DNA of 64,000 nt from contig PAPN01000014.1 in NCBI GenBank assembly GCA_002708925.1, forward strand, positions 1 through 64,000. Reading direction: 5' to 3'. The DNA comes from Paracoccaceae bacterium. GTDB taxonomy: Bacteria; Pseudomonadota; Alphaproteobacteria; Rhodobacterales; Rhodobacteraceae. The position numbers and the translations under genes are program-made. Within the stretch, counting starts at the first letter, position 1, and each line of letters opens with the position of its first letter. Positions 43,565 to 54,113 of the stretch are shown here, piece by piece. Below the pieces are notes generated by a model. It saw only the letters and a program-made list of their open reading frames with translations, had not been told where the DNA came from and made no database searches.

Positions 43565-44433
43565 AACGCCTGCACCTCTTTCAGATCTGGGATGACGTCA
43601 GCGGTGCCTTTACGAGTCACCATCAAAGCAGCCGCACGCGTGGCCAGATCAATGGCCTGAGCCGTGGGCAGCCCGCGATCCAGACCCGCCAGAAAATAGC
43701 CGGTGAAAGTATCGCCTGCGCCCGTAGTGTCCACAGGATCGACCTTGAGCGCGGGAAAGCTCTGAGGTTCGAAATCACGATGCCGCTCGAACAGAACGCA
43801 GCCCTCAGCGCCGCGTGTCACCAAAACCGTGGACACATCCATCTCGGGGCCGGGCACCAGCCCGGTTGCAGAATGCAGCTGCTCCATCTCGATCGCGTTC
43901 AGGATCAACATGTCCAGCATCGGCAGAATTGCAGTGATTGCCGCAACGGAAAAAGGAGCGGCGGCATAGGCGATCGTCAGCCCCAGTTTCGAGCCTATTT
44001 CAGCGGCAAACCTCTGTTTGTTGGTCTCATTCTGCATCAGCAGAATGTCACCGTGATGTGCTTCGGCCAGGGCCAGTCCCACAACGGATTCAGGAACATC
44101 GCGATTGGCACCGGGGTAAATCACGATGGCGTTTTCACCCTCATCATCCAGATGAATGATTGCATGGCCCGTCGGTTCCGAAACCTCGCGAATCCAGCGG
44201 GTATCGACACCGTATTCCGTCAGCCGATCCACCGCCCAGCGCCCGTCTGATCCAACCGCCCCGATATGCGCAGCCCGCGCACCGGCACGGGCGGCGGCCA
44301 CCGACATGTTCGCGCCTTTGCCGCCCAGCCCACGCACCAGCGAAGAGGCCGCAATTGTCTCGCCCGGTTCGGGCAGATGCGGCACGCGATACAGGTAATC
44401 GGCATTGATAGACCCGAGGTTCCAGATGGTCAT
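43561..44433 (-). CDS. PfkB-family ribokinase-like sugar kinase
   Basis: A 290-residue PfkB carbohydrate kinase: [17 protein letters not shown] at the N-terminal PfkB signature 1, and the catalytic signature [13 protein letters not shown] near the C-terminus. It resembles ribokinase (RbsK), but no ribose transporter is nearby, so adenosine or another sugar is possible. It lies 16 bases after maeB on the same strand, so it is probably its 3' partner. Confidence 0.9.
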   Translation of the reverse strand: MTIWNLGSINADYLYRVPHLPEPGETIAASSLVRGLGGKGANMSVAAARAGARAAHIGAVGSDGRWAVDRLTEYGVDTRWIREVSEPTGHAIIHLDDEGENAIVIYPGANRDVPESVVGLALAEAHHGDILLMQNETNKQRFAAEIGSKLGLTIAYAAAPFSVAAITAILPMLDMLILNAIEMEQLHSATGLVPGPEMDVSTVLVTRGAEGCVLFERHRDFEPQSFPALKVDPVDTTGAGDTFTGYFLAGLDRGLPTAQAIDLATRAAALMVTRKGTADVIPDLKEVQAF

Positions 44434-44449
44434 TCGGGCCCTCCCTGGG

Positions 44450-46705
44450 TTAACCCACCTTACACGCGGCCAGAATGGCCATGTTCAGAATGTCATTTGC
44501 CGTCGCGTTGGTCGAGCAAATCTGAATGGACTTATCCACGCCGGACAGGATCGGGCCGATCACCGTGGCCCCTGCCATTTCCTGCATCAGTTTCACGCTG
44601 ATCGAGGCCGAGTGACGCGCAGGCACCACCAGAATATTCGCCGGGCCGGACAGGCGCTGGAACGGATAGGCCTCGGCGGCTTTGGCGTTCAGCGCCACAT
44701 CGACGGTCATCTCACCCTCGTATTCGAAATCGACGCCGCGGGCCTCCAGCACTTTGGGGGCGATGTGCATTTTCTCGGCCCGTTCGGACACCGGATAGCC
44801 AAAGGTCGAGAAGCTGACAAAGGCCACACGCGGGTCCAGCCCCAGATGCCGCGCCACCCCGGCCGAGCGTTCAGCGATGTTGGCCAGATCCTCTTCGTCG
44901 GGCCATTCATGCACCAACGTATCCGAGATCAGCACGATCCGCCCCTTATGGATGATCGCAGTGACGCCAGCCGCGCCATGTTCGGCATCGGCGTCAAACA
45001 CATGGTTGATCAGCTCCATCACGTGGGCCGATTTCCGGGTCGCGCCAGTGACCAGACCATCGCCATGCCCATGCGCCAGCATCAACGCGCTGAAGACATG
45101 CCGGTCACGGGCCGCCAGGCGGTGAATATCGTGCCGGTCATAGCCCTTGCGTTGCAGCCGCTCGTACAGGAAATCCTTGTACGCATCCAAATGGCGGGTG
45201 TTGGCGGCGTTCACCACCTCCAGCTCGCGTACCGCATCGCCCATACCGGCGGCTTCCAGCTTTTCCTTCACATCGTTCTGACGGCCCACAACCAGCGCCT
45301 TACCCAGGCCCGAGCGTTGATACTGCACCGCCGCGCGCAGCACGCGGGGGTCGTCGCCTTCGGCAAAGATCATCCGCGCCTGCGCGTTCCGAGCGCGCGC
45401 GTTGATCCCTCGCAGGATGCTGGCGGTCGGGTCCATCCGGGTTTTCAGCGACACCTCATAGGCGTCCATGTCGATGATCGGGCGCCGCGCGGCCCCCGTG
45501 TCCATCCCGGCCTTGGCCACGGCGGGCGGGATCGTATAGATCAGGCGCGGGTCAAACGGCGTGGGAATGATGTAGTCGCGGCCAAAGCTTAGCGCCTTAC
45601 CATAGGCCATCGCCACCTCATCCGGCACATCCTCACGGGCCAGTTCGGCCAGCGCCTCGGCGCAGGCGATTTTCATTTCGTCATTGATGGCGCGGGCATG
45701 AATATCCAGCGCCCCGCGGAACAGATACGGGAAGCCCAACACGTTGTTCACCTGGTTGGGGTAATCCGACCGTCCGGTGGCAACAATCGCATCGGCGCGC
45801 ACGGCGTGGGCCTCTTCGGGGGTAATTTCCGGATCGGGGTTCGCCATGGCGAAAATCACCGGATTGTCGTTCATGGATTCCACCATTTCAGGCGTTACCG
45901 CACCCTTGACCGACACGCCCAGGAACACATCGGCGCCCACCATCGCCTCTTCCAGCGTGCGCAACTCGGTTTTCACCGCATGAGCCGATTTCCACTGGTT
46001 CATGCCCTCGGTCCGGCCCTGGTAAATCACACCTTTGGTATCACACACGATGCAGTTTTCGTGCCGCGCGCCCATCGCCTTAAGCAATTCGATACAAGCG
46101 ATCCCGGCAGCCCCCGCACCGTTCAGCACGATTTTCACATCTTCGATTTGCTTACCCGAGATATGCAGCGCGTTGATCAGGCCCGCCGCACAAATCACCG
46201 CTGTCCCATGCTGATCATCGTGGAAGACGGGGATATCCATCTCTTCCTTGAGCTTCTGCTCGATGATGAAACATTCGGGCGCTTTGATGTCCTCAAGGTT
46301 GATCCCGCCAAAGGTGGGGCCCATCAGCTTCACGGCCTTGATGATCTCATCGGGGTCTTCGGTATCCAGCTCGATGTCGATGCTGTTCACATCCGCGAAC
46401 CGTTTGAACAGAACCGACTTGCCCTCCATCACAGGTTTCGAGGCAAGCGCCCCCAGATTCCCCAGCCCCAGAACCGCCGTACCGTTCGAAACCACGGCCA
46501 CAAGGTTCCCCTTGTTGGTATAGTCATAGGCCGTTTCCGGCACCGCGGCGATCGCCTCGCAGGGAACCGCCACACCCGGCGAATAGGCCAGCGACAGATC
46601 CCGCTGCGTGGTCATCGGCACGCTGGGGGTGATGTCAAATTTGCCGGGGCTGGGTTCCAGATGGAAGGCCAGCGCCTCTTCGGGGGTGATGCGGTTTTTC
46701 GTCAT
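44450..46705 (-). CDS. maeB: NADP-dependent malic enzyme (MaeB-type with PTA-like C-terminus)
   Basis: Oxidatively decarboxylates malate to pyruvate. About residues 1-430 are the malic-enzyme part (YSPGVAVPC, FHDDQHGTAVI, NGAGAAGIACIELL), and about 430-750 resemble phosphotransacetylase, a fusion typical of proteobacterial MaeB and used for allosteric control by acetyl-CoA. The start is placed at ATG 46705 (MTKNRITPEEALAFHLEP); a GTG at 46735 adds ten residues. No strong ribosome site is seen for either. Confidence 0.97.
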   Translation of the reverse strand: MTKNRITPEEALAFHLEPSPGKFDITPSVPMTTQRDLSLAYSPGVAVPCEAIAAVPETAYDYTNKGNLVAVVSNGTAVLGLGNLGALASKPVMEGKSVLFKRFADVNSIDIELDTEDPDEIIKAVKLMGPTFGGINLEDIKAPECFIIEQKLKEEMDIPVFHDDQHGTAVICAAGLINALHISGKQIEDVKIVLNGAGAAGIACIELLKAMGARHENCIVCDTKGVIYQGRTEGMNQWKSAHAVKTELRTLEEAMVGADVFLGVSVKGAVTPEMVESMNDNPVIFAMANPDPEITPEEAHAVRADAIVATGRSDYPNQVNNVLGFPYLFRGALDIHARAINDEMKIACAEALAELAREDVPDEVAMAYGKALSFGRDYIIPTPFDPRLIYTIPPAVAKAGMDTGAARRPIIDMDAYEVSLKTRMDPTASILRGINARARNAQARMIFAEGDDPRVLRAAVQYQRSGLGKALVVGRQNDVKEKLEAAGMGDAVRELEVVNAANTRHLDAYKDFLYERLQRKGYDRHDIHRLAARDRHVFSALMLAHGHGDGLVTGATRKSAHVMELINHVFDADAEHGAAGVTAIIHKGRIVLISDTLVHEWPDEEDLANIAERSAGVARHLGLDPRVAFVSFSTFGYPVSERAEKMHIAPKVLEARGVDFEYEGEMTVDVALNAKAAEAYPFQRLSGPANILVVPARHSASISVKLMQEMAGATVIGPILSGVDKSIQICSTNATANDILNMAILAACKVG

Positions 46706-46839
46706 GTGATCGGGCCTGTGAATGGTTGGGCTCACGCCTCATACATGTCTCTGGCCTCAGTCTCAACACAAACACGTTTTCGGCTTTCACCTGTTTGCGC
46801 GGATTTGTAAGGTTTGCCGGAACGAACAGGGGGACGGAC

Positions 46840-49494
46840 GTGGGTAAAGTCACGCCAATGATGGCGCAATATCTGGAAATCAAAGAGGGCCACCCCGATG
46901 CCCTGCTGTTTTACCGGATGGGCGATTTCTATGAGATGTTTTTTCAGGACGCCATCGCCGCAGCCGAGGCGCTAGACATCGCGCTGACGAAACGCGGCAA
47001 ACATCAGGATCAGGACATCCCCATGTGCGGCGTCCCCGTTCACGCCGCCGAGGGCTATTTCCTGACCCTGATCCGCAAAGGTTTCCGCGTTGCTGTCTGC
47101 GAACAGATGGAAGACCCGGCCGAAGCCAAAAAGCGCGGCTCGAAATCCGTGGTCCGACGCGAGGTCGTGCGGCTGGTCACCCCCGGCACCCTGACCGAGG
47201 AATCCCTGCTTGAGGCCCGCCGTCACAACTTCTTGGCCAGCTACGCCCAGGTACGTGATCAGGCGGCTTTGGCCTGGGTCGATATCTCGACCGGCGAATT
47301 CCACGTGATGCCTCTGGATCCGGTGCGTCTGGGCCCTGAACTGGCCCGTCTGCGCCCGTCCGAGGTGATCATTCCCGATAGCGACGATCTGTATATTGCT
47401 GGCTCCGATGCCCATAACCTGACCGAGATTATCGACGAAAACGGCGCTGCGGCCACGCCTCTGGGGCCCGCTGCATTCGACTCTACTTCGGCGCAAAAGC
47501 GGCTTTGCGCGCTGTTTGATGTCGGCTCGTTGGATTCGTTCGGGCAATTCACCCGCGCCGAGGTGTCCGCGATGGGCGCCACCGTTCAATATCTGGAAAT
47601 CACGCAAAAGGGCAAACTGCCGCTGCTGCGCCGCCCCCAGCGCGAAGCCGAGGCCCGCGTGGTTCAGATCGACGCCGCGACGCGCCGAAATCTGGAGCTG
47701 ACCCATGCGCTAAGCGGCGGCCGGGCTGGCTCGCTTCTGGCGGCGATTGATCGCACGGTAACCGCCGCCGGGGCACGCCTGCTTGAGCGGCGGCTGTCCA
47801 GTCCCTCGCGCGTGTTGAATGTCGTGCACGATCGCCTGAGCGCCGTCGATTTCGCCTATGAAAACACCCGCGTCGCCGCTGATCTGAATGACGCACTGCG
47901 TAAGGTGCCTGACCTGGATCGCGCGCTCTCCCGTCTTGGTCTGGATCGGGGCGGTCCGCGTGATCTGGCCGCAATCCGGAACGGCCTGGCGCAAGCCGGG
48001 CAAATCGCGGAAATTCTTAACGGCGCCCCCCTGCCCCAGCTTCTGAACCAGGCCGCGCAGGATCTGATCGGACACGAAGATCTGCTGGACCTGCTGGATC
48101 AGTCCCTGGTCGCCGAGCCCCCCCTTCTGACGCGCGACGGCGGCTTTATCGCCCCCGGTTTTGATAACGAGCTGGACGAAATGCGCCAACTACGCGACGA
48201 AGGCCGCAGCGTTATTGCCGGAATGCAGCAGGAATACATCGCTGATACCGGAATTAACTCTTTGAAAATTAAGCATAATAATGTTCTTGGCTATTTCGTT
48301 GAGGTCACCGCGACCCACGCCGAAAAAATGCTGTCCGAACCCCTGTCGGACACGTTTAAACATCGCCAGACAACGGCCAATCAGGTGCGCTTTACCACAG
48401 TGCCACTATCTGAAATGGAGACGAAAATCCTCAACGCCGGTGGCCGCGCTCTGGAGATCGAAAAACGCGTATTCGAGACGCTCCGTCAGGCTATTCTGCA
48501 CGTCGCGGACAAGGTTAACGCCGCCGCCCGCGCGCTGGCAGAAATTGACCTATCCACGGCTCTGGCCGATCTGGCGCGGGGCGAGAATTGGTGCAAACCC
48601 AAGGTAGACAACAGCCGCGCGCTGAACATACAGGGCGGGCGTCATCCGGTTGTCGAACAGGCGCTGCGCAAACAGGGAAATACGCCTTTCGTTGCCAATG
48701 ATTGTGACCTGACCGCGCAAAATGACAGCGCCGCAATTTGGCTGCTGACCGGCCCGAACATGGCCGGTAAATCGACCTTTCTGCGGCAGAATGCTCTTAT
48801 TGCGCTGCTGGCTCAGATCGGCAGTTACGTGCCGGCTCAATCGGCGCATATTGGGATGGTCAGCCAGCTGTTCAGCCGCGTCGGAGCCTCGGATGATCTG
48901 GCGCGGGGGCGCTCAACCTTTATGGTGGAAATGGTCGAAACCGCCGCAATTCTGAACCAGGCCGACGACCGTGCGCTGGTAATCCTGGACGAGATCGGGC
49001 GCGGCACCGCTACGTATGACGGGCTGTCCATCGCCTGGGCCACACTGGAACATTTGCATGACGTGAACAAATCGCGGGCCCTGTTCGCAACGCATTATCA
49101 CGAGATGACCTCGCTTGCTGAGAAGCTGACCGGCGTGGCAAACGCCACCGTCGCAGTGAAGGAATATGAGGGCGAGGTGATTTTCCTGCACGAGGTGCGC
49201 AAGGGCGCGGCGGATCGGTCTTACGGTGTTCAGGTCGCCAAACTAGCCGGTCTGCCCGAGGCCGTTGTCGCCCGCGCGCGGATCGTTCTGGATGCTTTGG
49301 AAAAAGGCGAGCGTGAGGGCACCAAGAAAGAGGCGACGATTGACGATCTGCCACTGTTTTCTGCCGCGCCGCCGCCCGCCCCCGTTCAGACCAGGGACTC
49401 CGAGGTGGAAAAGCGCCTAGAGGACGTCCACCCGGACACGATGACTCCGCGTCAGGCTTTGGATCTGATTTACGAGCTGAAAGCCCTGAAATGA
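46840..49494 (+). CDS. mutS: DNA mismatch repair protein MutS
   Basis: Recognises base mismatches. 884 residues from a GTG start at 46840 (MGKVTPMMAQYLEIK), which has AGGGGGA five bases upstream; the frame runs further left but without a match to the family. The mismatch-wedge Phe-x-Glu is in FYEMF (MGDFYEMFF), the Walker A GPNMAGKST is at residue 638, and DEIGRGTATYDG plus the HTH-like dimer region follow. The preceding gene is divergent (maeB). Confidence 0.98.
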   Translation: MGKVTPMMAQYLEIKEGHPDALLFYRMGDFYEMFFQDAIAAAEALDIALTKRGKHQDQDIPMCGVPVHAAEGYFLTLIRKGFRVAVCEQMEDPAEAKKRGSKSVVRREVVRLVTPGTLTEESLLEARRHNFLASYAQVRDQAALAWVDISTGEFHVMPLDPVRLGPELARLRPSEVIIPDSDDLYIAGSDAHNLTEIIDENGAAATPLGPAAFDSTSAQKRLCALFDVGSLDSFGQFTRAEVSAMGATVQYLEITQKGKLPLLRRPQREAEARVVQIDAATRRNLELTHALSGGRAGSLLAAIDRTVTAAGARLLERRLSSPSRVLNVVHDRLSAVDFAYENTRVAADLNDALRKVPDLDRALSRLGLDRGGPRDLAAIRNGLAQAGQIAEILNGAPLPQLLNQAAQDLIGHEDLLDLLDQSLVAEPPLLTRDGGFIAPGFDNELDEMRQLRDEGRSVIAGMQQEYIADTGINSLKIKHNNVLGYFVEVTATHAEKMLSEPLSDTFKHRQTTANQVRFTTVPLSEMETKILNAGGRALEIEKRVFETLRQAILHVADKVNAAARALAEIDLSTALADLARGENWCKPKVDNSRALNIQGGRHPVVEQALRKQGNTPFVANDCDLTAQNDSAAIWLLTGPNMAGKSTFLRQNALIALLAQIGSYVPAQSAHIGMVSQLFSRVGASDDLARGRSTFMVEMVETAAILNQADDRALVILDEIGRGTATYDGLSIAWATLEHLHDVNKSRALFATHYHEMTSLAEKLTGVANATVAVKEYEGEVIFLHEVRKGAADRSYGVQVAKLAGLPEAVVARARIVLDALEKGEREGTKKEATIDDLPLFSAAPPPAPVQTRDSEVEKRLEDVHPDTMTPRQALDLIYELKALK

Positions 49495-49517
49495 AAACTC
49501 CCGCCAAAGAGCGGGAG
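49494..49517 (-). terminator. grpE terminator (inside the mutS-grpE gap)
   Basis: On the minus strand CTCCCGC pairs with GCGGGAG around a six-base loop and is followed by TTTT. It starts 26 bases after the grpE stop and overlaps the mutS stop. On the plus strand the T-run is poor, so it mainly serves grpE. Confidence 0.8.
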
Positions 49518-49542
49518 CTGACTGTTTCATATGGAACCGCGC

Positions 49543-50103
49543 TTATGCCGGGGTCGAGGACACGCCCACCTGCGCCGGGCGCAGCAAGCGATCATGCAGT
49601 TTGAACCCTTCGGCCGAGACCTGAATGATGTCACCTGCCTTGGTGCCGGGCACGGGGGCTTCGAACATGGCTTCGTGCAGGTTCGGGTCGAATTTTTCGC
49701 CCACTTCAGGCGCGATCAGCTCGATCCCGTGCTTTTTGAACACGTTCAGCAGTTCGCGCATGGTCAGCTCGACACCTTCCAGAACGGCGCCGAACTGGTC
49801 GCGGTGCTCATCCGTGACCGCATCCAGCGCGCGTTTCATGTTGTCATAAACGGGCAGCACATCGCGGGCCAGTTTCGAGCCGCCGTACTGCTCCCCTTCG
49901 CGGCGCTGTTTATCCGCGCGTTTGCGCGCGTTTTCGGCATCGGCCAGCGCGCGCATGAATTTATCTTTGTAGTCGTCGCGTTCGGCACGCAGCGCATCCA
50001 CCTCCAGCTCGGCGTCCGAGATCTCTTCCATCTCGTCTGCAAAGGCCTCGGCTTCGGCGGTTTCGATGTCGTCAAGAAAATCGTCGTTCTTGGGCTCTGC
50101 CAT
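49543..50103 (-). CDS. grpE: Nucleotide exchange factor GrpE
   Basis: 186 residues. The N-terminal 60 residues are an acidic helix (DDIETAEAEAFADEMEEISDAEL), followed by the long dimer helix and the conserved QVDALRAERDDYKDKFMRALADAENARKR-like block (given here in short form), then a beta wing LHEAMFEAPVPGTKAGDIIQV. It releases ADP from DnaK. hrcA lies ten bases upstream on the same strand, so hrcA-grpE is an operon. Confidence 0.97.
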   Translation of the reverse strand: MAEPKNDDFLDDIETAEAEAFADEMEEISDAELEVDALRAERDDYKDKFMRALADAENARKRADKQRREGEQYGGSKLARDVLPVYDNMKRALDAVTDEHRDQFGAVLEGVELTMRELLNVFKKHGIELIAPEVGEKFDPNLHEAMFEAPVPGTKAGDIIQVSAEGFKLHDRLLRPAQVGVSSTPA

Positions 50104-50113
50104 AGTTCTACCT

Positions 50114-51178
50114 CTAGCTCCGGTCCGAAATCATTTTTCCGACCAGTTGTGCCGTGTAATCCACAATCGGCACGATCCGTCCATAGTTCAGGCGCGTGGG
50201 GCCGATCACGCCCACCGCACCGATAATTTTACGATCAGCGTTCATATAAGGAGAAACCACCAAAGAGGAACCCGAAAGTGAGAAAAGTTTGTTTTCCGAG
50301 CCGATAAAAATGCGCACACCTTCGCCCGCTTCGGTCAGTTGCAGGAATTCCTCGATGTCGCGCTTGCGTTCCAGATCGTCGAACAGCACGCGAATGCGAT
50401 CCAGGTCTTCTCCGTTGCCTTCGGGGCTGAGCAGATTCGCACGGCCGCGGACGATCAGGCGCTCGTTGCGGTCGCCCTCGTTTTCCCAGACGGCCAGCCC
50501 GCTTTCGACCAGATCGCGCGCCAGCGCATCAATCTCTTGCCGGCGGCTGTCGATGGCCTTGCGGATTTCGGTATGCAGATCGGACAGGGTTTTGCCCTCG
50601 ATCAGCGCGTTCAGGAAATTCGCGGCCTCCCGCATGGACGAGGGCGTCTGACCGGGCGGCGGCGTGAACAGCCGGTTTTCCACATGTCCATCGGCAAAAA
50701 CCAAAACCACCAGGGACCGGTCCGCCCCAAGGGACACAAATTCCAGGTGCTTGATCGGCGCCTCGTGTTTTGGGGTCAACACGATCGAGGCCCCCTGCGT
50801 CACACCCGACAAAGCCGTGCTAACCCGGTCCAGCAGCCCGCCCACATCATGGGAGTTCGTCGCCAGGGTTTCATCCAATTTCAGCCGGTCCTGCTGATCC
50901 AGGTCCCGCACCTCAAGAAAGCCATCCACGAACATCCGCAGCCCCATCTGCGTTGGCACGCGCCCGGCGGACACATGGGGGCTGTCCAACAGGCCCATAT
51001 ACTCCAGGTCCTGCATCACGTTCCGGATGGTCGCCGCGCTGACCTTTTCGCTAAGCGTGCGCGTCAATGAGCGCGATCCGACGGGTTCACCATTATGCAG
51101 ATAGCCCTCGACAACGCGGCGAAACACCTCTCGCGAGCGGTCGTTCAGCTCTTCCAGAATGTTGTTTTCCGACACCAT
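50114..51178 (-). CDS. hrcA: Heat-inducible transcription repressor HrcA
   Basis: 354 residues with a winged-helix N-terminus ([25 protein letters not shown] split over residues 35-60) and a GAF-like middle domain. HrcA binds CIRCE elements near groESL promoters and needs GroEL to fold. I find no CIRCE sequence in this window, so its targets must be elsewhere. The gene has a vegetative-looking promoter of its own just upstream. Confidence 0.96.
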   Translation of the reverse strand: MVSENNILEELNDRSREVFRRVVEGYLHNGEPVGSRSLTRTLSEKVSAATIRNVMQDLEYMGLLDSPHVSAGRVPTQMGLRMFVDGFLEVRDLDQQDRLKLDETLATNSHDVGGLLDRVSTALSGVTQGASIVLTPKHEAPIKHLEFVSLGADRSLVVLVFADGHVENRLFTPPPGQTPSSMREAANFLNALIEGKTLSDLHTEIRKAIDSRRQEIDALARDLVESGLAVWENEGDRNERLIVRGRANLLSPEGNGEDLDRIRVLFDDLERKRDIEEFLQLTEAGEGVRIFIGSENKLFSLSGSSLVVSPYMNADRKIIGAVGVIGPTRLNYGRIVPIVDYTAQLVGKMISDRS

Positions 51179-51200
51179 GGCCCCTACCCTACCAGCACGC

Positions 51201-51229
51201 CATTAAAGAGCCAACGCGCCAAAGGTCAA
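51201..51229 (-). promoter_or_regulatory. Sigma-70-type promoter for hrcA-grpE
   Basis: On the minus strand TTGACC, 17 bases, then TTAATG. Spacing is ideal and both boxes are near consensus (TTGACA, TATAAT), 22 bases before the hrcA start codon, in the divergent gap with rph. Confidence 0.6.
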
Positions 51230-51289
51230 TCACCCTTGCGTTTCAGAAGGCTTGCCCTGTATCTGACCCTTAACAAAAGGGGAATTATC

Positions 51290-52006
51290 ATGCGTCCATC
51301 CGGTAGACAGCTGAACGAAATGCGCACGGTTTCGATTGAAACTGGCGTCACCAAACATGCCGAGGGTTCGTGCATGATCCGCATGGGCGACACCCATGTC
51401 CTGTGCACCGCCACGATCGAGGACCGCGTGCCTCCGTTCATCAAGGGCTCGGGTCTGGGCTGGGTGACTGCGGAATACGGGATGCTGCCCCGATCCACCA
51501 CCAGCCGGATGCGCCGCGAGGCAGCAGCGGGCAAACAAGGCGGAAGAACCGTTGAAATTCAACGCCTTATTGGTCGATCCCTGCGCGCTGGCGTGGATCG
51601 CGTTGCCCTGGGCGAACGTCAGATCACCGTGGATTGCGATGTCATCCAGGCTGATGGCGGCACCCGCTGCGCCTCGATCACCGGGGGGTGGGTTGCGCTG
51701 CGTCTGGCCGTGAATAAGCTGATGAAGGCCGGTATCGTAAAGACCGATCCGTTGGTCGAGCCCGTCGCCGCCGTGTCCTGCGGGATTTACGCCGGTCAGC
51801 CCGTGCTGGATCTGGATTACCCCGAAGATAGCGAGGCCGGCGTGGATGGAAACTTCATCATGCTGGAAAGCGGTCGCCTGATCGAGGTGCAAATGTCCGC
51901 CGAGGGCGCCACCTATTCGCGCGACCAGATGAACCAGTTGATGGATCTAGCCGAAAAAGGCGTCGCCGAACTGGCCGCAGCGCAAAAGGCCGCTGTTGAT
52001 GCGTAA
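51290..52006 (+). CDS. rph: Ribonuclease PH
   Basis: 238 residues. Trims the 3' end of tRNA precursors using phosphate. Family signatures are [12 protein letters not shown], the RNA-binding [14 protein letters not shown] and [16 protein letters not shown]. The ORF is open further left across the hrcA gap, but the ribosome site GGGG (eight bases upstream) and the family N-terminus set the start at ATG 51290. It overlaps rdgB, which begins eight bases before the rph stop. Confidence 0.97.
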   Translation: MRPSGRQLNEMRTVSIETGVTKHAEGSCMIRMGDTHVLCTATIEDRVPPFIKGSGLGWVTAEYGMLPRSTTSRMRREAAAGKQGGRTVEIQRLIGRSLRAGVDRVALGERQITVDCDVIQADGGTRCASITGGWVALRLAVNKLMKAGIVKTDPLVEPVAAVSCGIYAGQPVLDLDYPEDSEAGVDGNFIMLESGRLIEVQMSAEGATYSRDQMNQLMDLAEKGVAELAAAQKAAVDA

Positions 52007-52607
52007 GTTCGACGGCGATCAGCTGGTCCTGGCCAGCCACAACAAAGGCAAGCTGCGAGAAATCGCGGCTTTGCTGGCGCCTTTCGGAATTTCTGTATCC
52101 TCGGCCGCCGATCATGGCCTGGACGAACCCGAAGAAACCGAGGACACTTTCGCCGGAAACGCCCGGATCAAGGCGCATTACGCCGCGCAAAAAACCGGCT
52201 TGCCCGCGCTGTCCGATGACAGCGGGATTTCCGTGGATGCTTTGGACGGCGCGCCCGGCGTTTACACCGCTGATTGGGCCGAAACACCGAACGGGCGTGA
52301 TTTCGCCATGGCGATGGAAAAAACCTGGGCCCTTCTGGAGCAGAAAAACGCCCCCTTCCCTCGGTCCGCCGCGTTCAACTGCACGCTTTGCCTGGCCTGG
52401 CCAGATGGCCATGATGAACTGTTCGTCGGCAAAGTCGAAGGCCAGGTCACCTGGCCCATGCGCGGCGAACACGGTTTTGGCTACGATCCGATCTTTGTGC
52501 CCAACGGGTTCGACATCACTTTTGGTGAAATGGACCCCGCAGAAAAACACAAGATGAGCCACCGCGCCGACGCTTTTGCCAAACTGGTGGCAGGCTGCTT
52601 TGATTGA
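51999..52607 (+). CDS. rdgB: Non-canonical purine NTP pyrophosphatase (RdgB/HAM1)
   Basis: 202 residues. Removes dITP, ITP and XTP. Substrate motif [12 protein letters not shown] at the N-terminus and [19 protein letters not shown] with the catalytic Asp are intact; FGYDPIFVP follows. ATG 51999 lies inside the end of rph; a TTG three bases earlier is in frame. It in turn overlaps hemW, giving a tight rph-rdgB-hemW unit. Confidence 0.96.
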   Translation: MRKFDGDQLVLASHNKGKLREIAALLAPFGISVSSAADHGLDEPEETEDTFAGNARIKAHYAAQKTGLPALSDDSGISVDALDGAPGVYTADWAETPNGRDFAMAMEKTWALLEQKNAPFPRSAAFNCTLCLAWPDGHDELFVGKVEGQVTWPMRGEHGFGYDPIFVPNGFDITFGEMDPAEKHKMSHRADAFAKLVAGCFD

Positions 52608-53757
52608 GGATTGGCAGAACGGTGGCTTCGGGATTTACGTCCATTGGCCGTTCTGTCAGGCCAAATGCCCCTATTGCGATTTCAACAGCCATGTTGCCCG
52701 AGAAATTGATCAATCCCGCTGGCTTAGAGCCTATTTATCCGAAATTGACCGATACGCCGAGATGTGCGGTGGACGGCCTCTGAACTCGGTTTTCTTTGGC
52801 GGAGGGACGCCCAGCTTGATGGACCCCGAGGTGGTTCATGGCATTCTGGAGCGTATCCGCTCGAACTGGTCACTGTCCAATAATGCTGAAATCACGCTCG
52901 AAGCGAATCCCGGCTCTGTCGATGCGGGGCGTTTTTCTGGCTATGCACAGGCGGGGGTGAATCGCGTTTCGATGGGGATTCAGGCTCTGAATAACCGTGA
53001 TTTGCGTCTTTTGGGGCGTATTCACTCTGTCGAAGAGGCCAAATTCGCCTTCGATATCGCCCGCTCTCAGTTTGATCGGGTCAGCTTTGATTTGATCTAC
53101 GCCAGGCAGGATCAGACCCTGGCCGATTGGCAGGCCGAACTGCGCGAAGCCCTCTCGATGGCGATTGATCATGTGTCTCTGTATCAGCTGACAATCGAGC
53201 AAGGTACAGCCTTTGGCGATCGTTATAATCGCGGCGGGCTAAAGGGCCTGCCTGCTGATGATCTGGCCGCAGATATGTACGAAGCGACACAGGACATCTG
53301 CGGTGAAGCTGGAATGCGGGCCTATGAGGTATCAAATCACGCAAAGCCCGGCGCCGAGTCCCTGCACAATTGTATCTATTGGCGCTACGGAGACTACATC
53401 GGCATCGGCCCCGGTGCGCATGGACGCCTGACGCTAAACGGCCAGAAACACGCTACCGAAGCATATTCGAATCCCCAAAAATGGCTTGATCTCAGCGTGA
53501 GCGGACAGACCGAGCGGCAATTTGAACCGCTCTGCCCGCATGACCAGGGGAATGAATATCTGATGATGGGGCTGCGCCTACAAGAAGGTATCTCAGTCTC
53601 ACGGCTGGAAAATCTGGCGAACCGCCCCTTGAATGCCAAGCAACTAAGCTACCTACAGGATATCGGCATGATCGCGCTGAAAGGCGACAGTCTGTCAGTA
53701 TCCAAAGAGGGTAGAATGGTGTTGAATACTGTTATCCGAGAACTGTTGATAGACTGA
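52600..53757 (+). CDS. hemW: Haem chaperone/radical SAM protein HemW
   Basis: 385 residues. The radical SAM cluster motif CQAKCPYC gives Cys19, Cys23 and Cys26 (CxxxCxxC), after the YVHWPF signature, and [10 protein letters not shown] follows. It lacks the extra Cys of HemN and is the HemW type, a haem-trafficking protein rather than an oxygen-independent coproporphyrinogen oxidase. A TTG at 52600, overlapping the rdgB stop, gives [18 protein letters not shown], the usual N-terminus; an upstream TTG (52576) would add eight residues. Confidence 0.93.
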   Translation: MIEDWQNGGFGIYVHWPFCQAKCPYCDFNSHVAREIDQSRWLRAYLSEIDRYAEMCGGRPLNSVFFGGGTPSLMDPEVVHGILERIRSNWSLSNNAEITLEANPGSVDAGRFSGYAQAGVNRVSMGIQALNNRDLRLLGRIHSVEEAKFAFDIARSQFDRVSFDLIYARQDQTLADWQAELREALSMAIDHVSLYQLTIEQGTAFGDRYNRGGLKGLPADDLAADMYEATQDICGEAGMRAYEVSNHAKPGAESLHNCIYWRYGDYIGIGPGAHGRLTLNGQKHATEAYSNPQKWLDLSVSGQTERQFEPLCPHDQGNEYLMMGLRLQEGISVSRLENLANRPLNAKQLSYLQDIGMIALKGDSLSVSKEGRMVLNTVIRELLID

Positions 53758-53759
53758 CT

Positions 53760-54113
53760 ATGCGCTACATATGGGCCATTTTAGGGTTGATTAGTGTCGC
53801 AATCGGGCTTGTTGGGATCATTTTACCTCTTGTCCCAACGGTGCCTCTTATGATTCTGGCTGCGTTCTTTTTTGCCCGCTCTAGCGAGAGGCTGCACAAT
53901 TGGCTGATCTCTCATCCTACCTTTGGGCCTTCGATCCAGGACTGGCAGGATCACGGAGCGATCAGCGCAAAGGGTAAGCGTATTGCCACTCTTTCAATCG
54001 CCGTGGTTTTTGCGATTTCGCTGATCATGGGTCTGCGCCCGATGATCCTGATTATTCAGGCCATCACGCTGGGCGCAGTTCTGACTTTCATCTGGACGCG
54101 CCCTAATTCATAG
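53760..54113 (+). CDS. YbaN-like (DUF454) small membrane protein
   Basis: 117 residues with two N-terminal hydrophobic helices (ILGLISVAIGLVGIILPLVP) and a third near 75-110. The PTVPLMILAAFFFARSSERLHNWL segment (given in part) is the DUF454 signature, with LHNWLISHPTFGP following. No function is known for the family. It ends 11 bases inside the convergent parB 3' end. Confidence 0.88.
   Translation: MRYIWAILGLISVAIGLVGIILPLVPTVPLMILAAFFFARSSERLHNWLISHPTFGPSIQDWQDHGAISAKGKRIATLSIAVVFAISLIMGLRPMILIIQAITLGAVLTFIWTRPNS

Noticed and set aside
51179-51289. CIRCE element near hrcA
   Set aside because: The divergent gap holds no TTAGCACTC-N9-GAGTGCTAA inverted repeat, so hrcA here is not visibly autoregulated by CIRCE.
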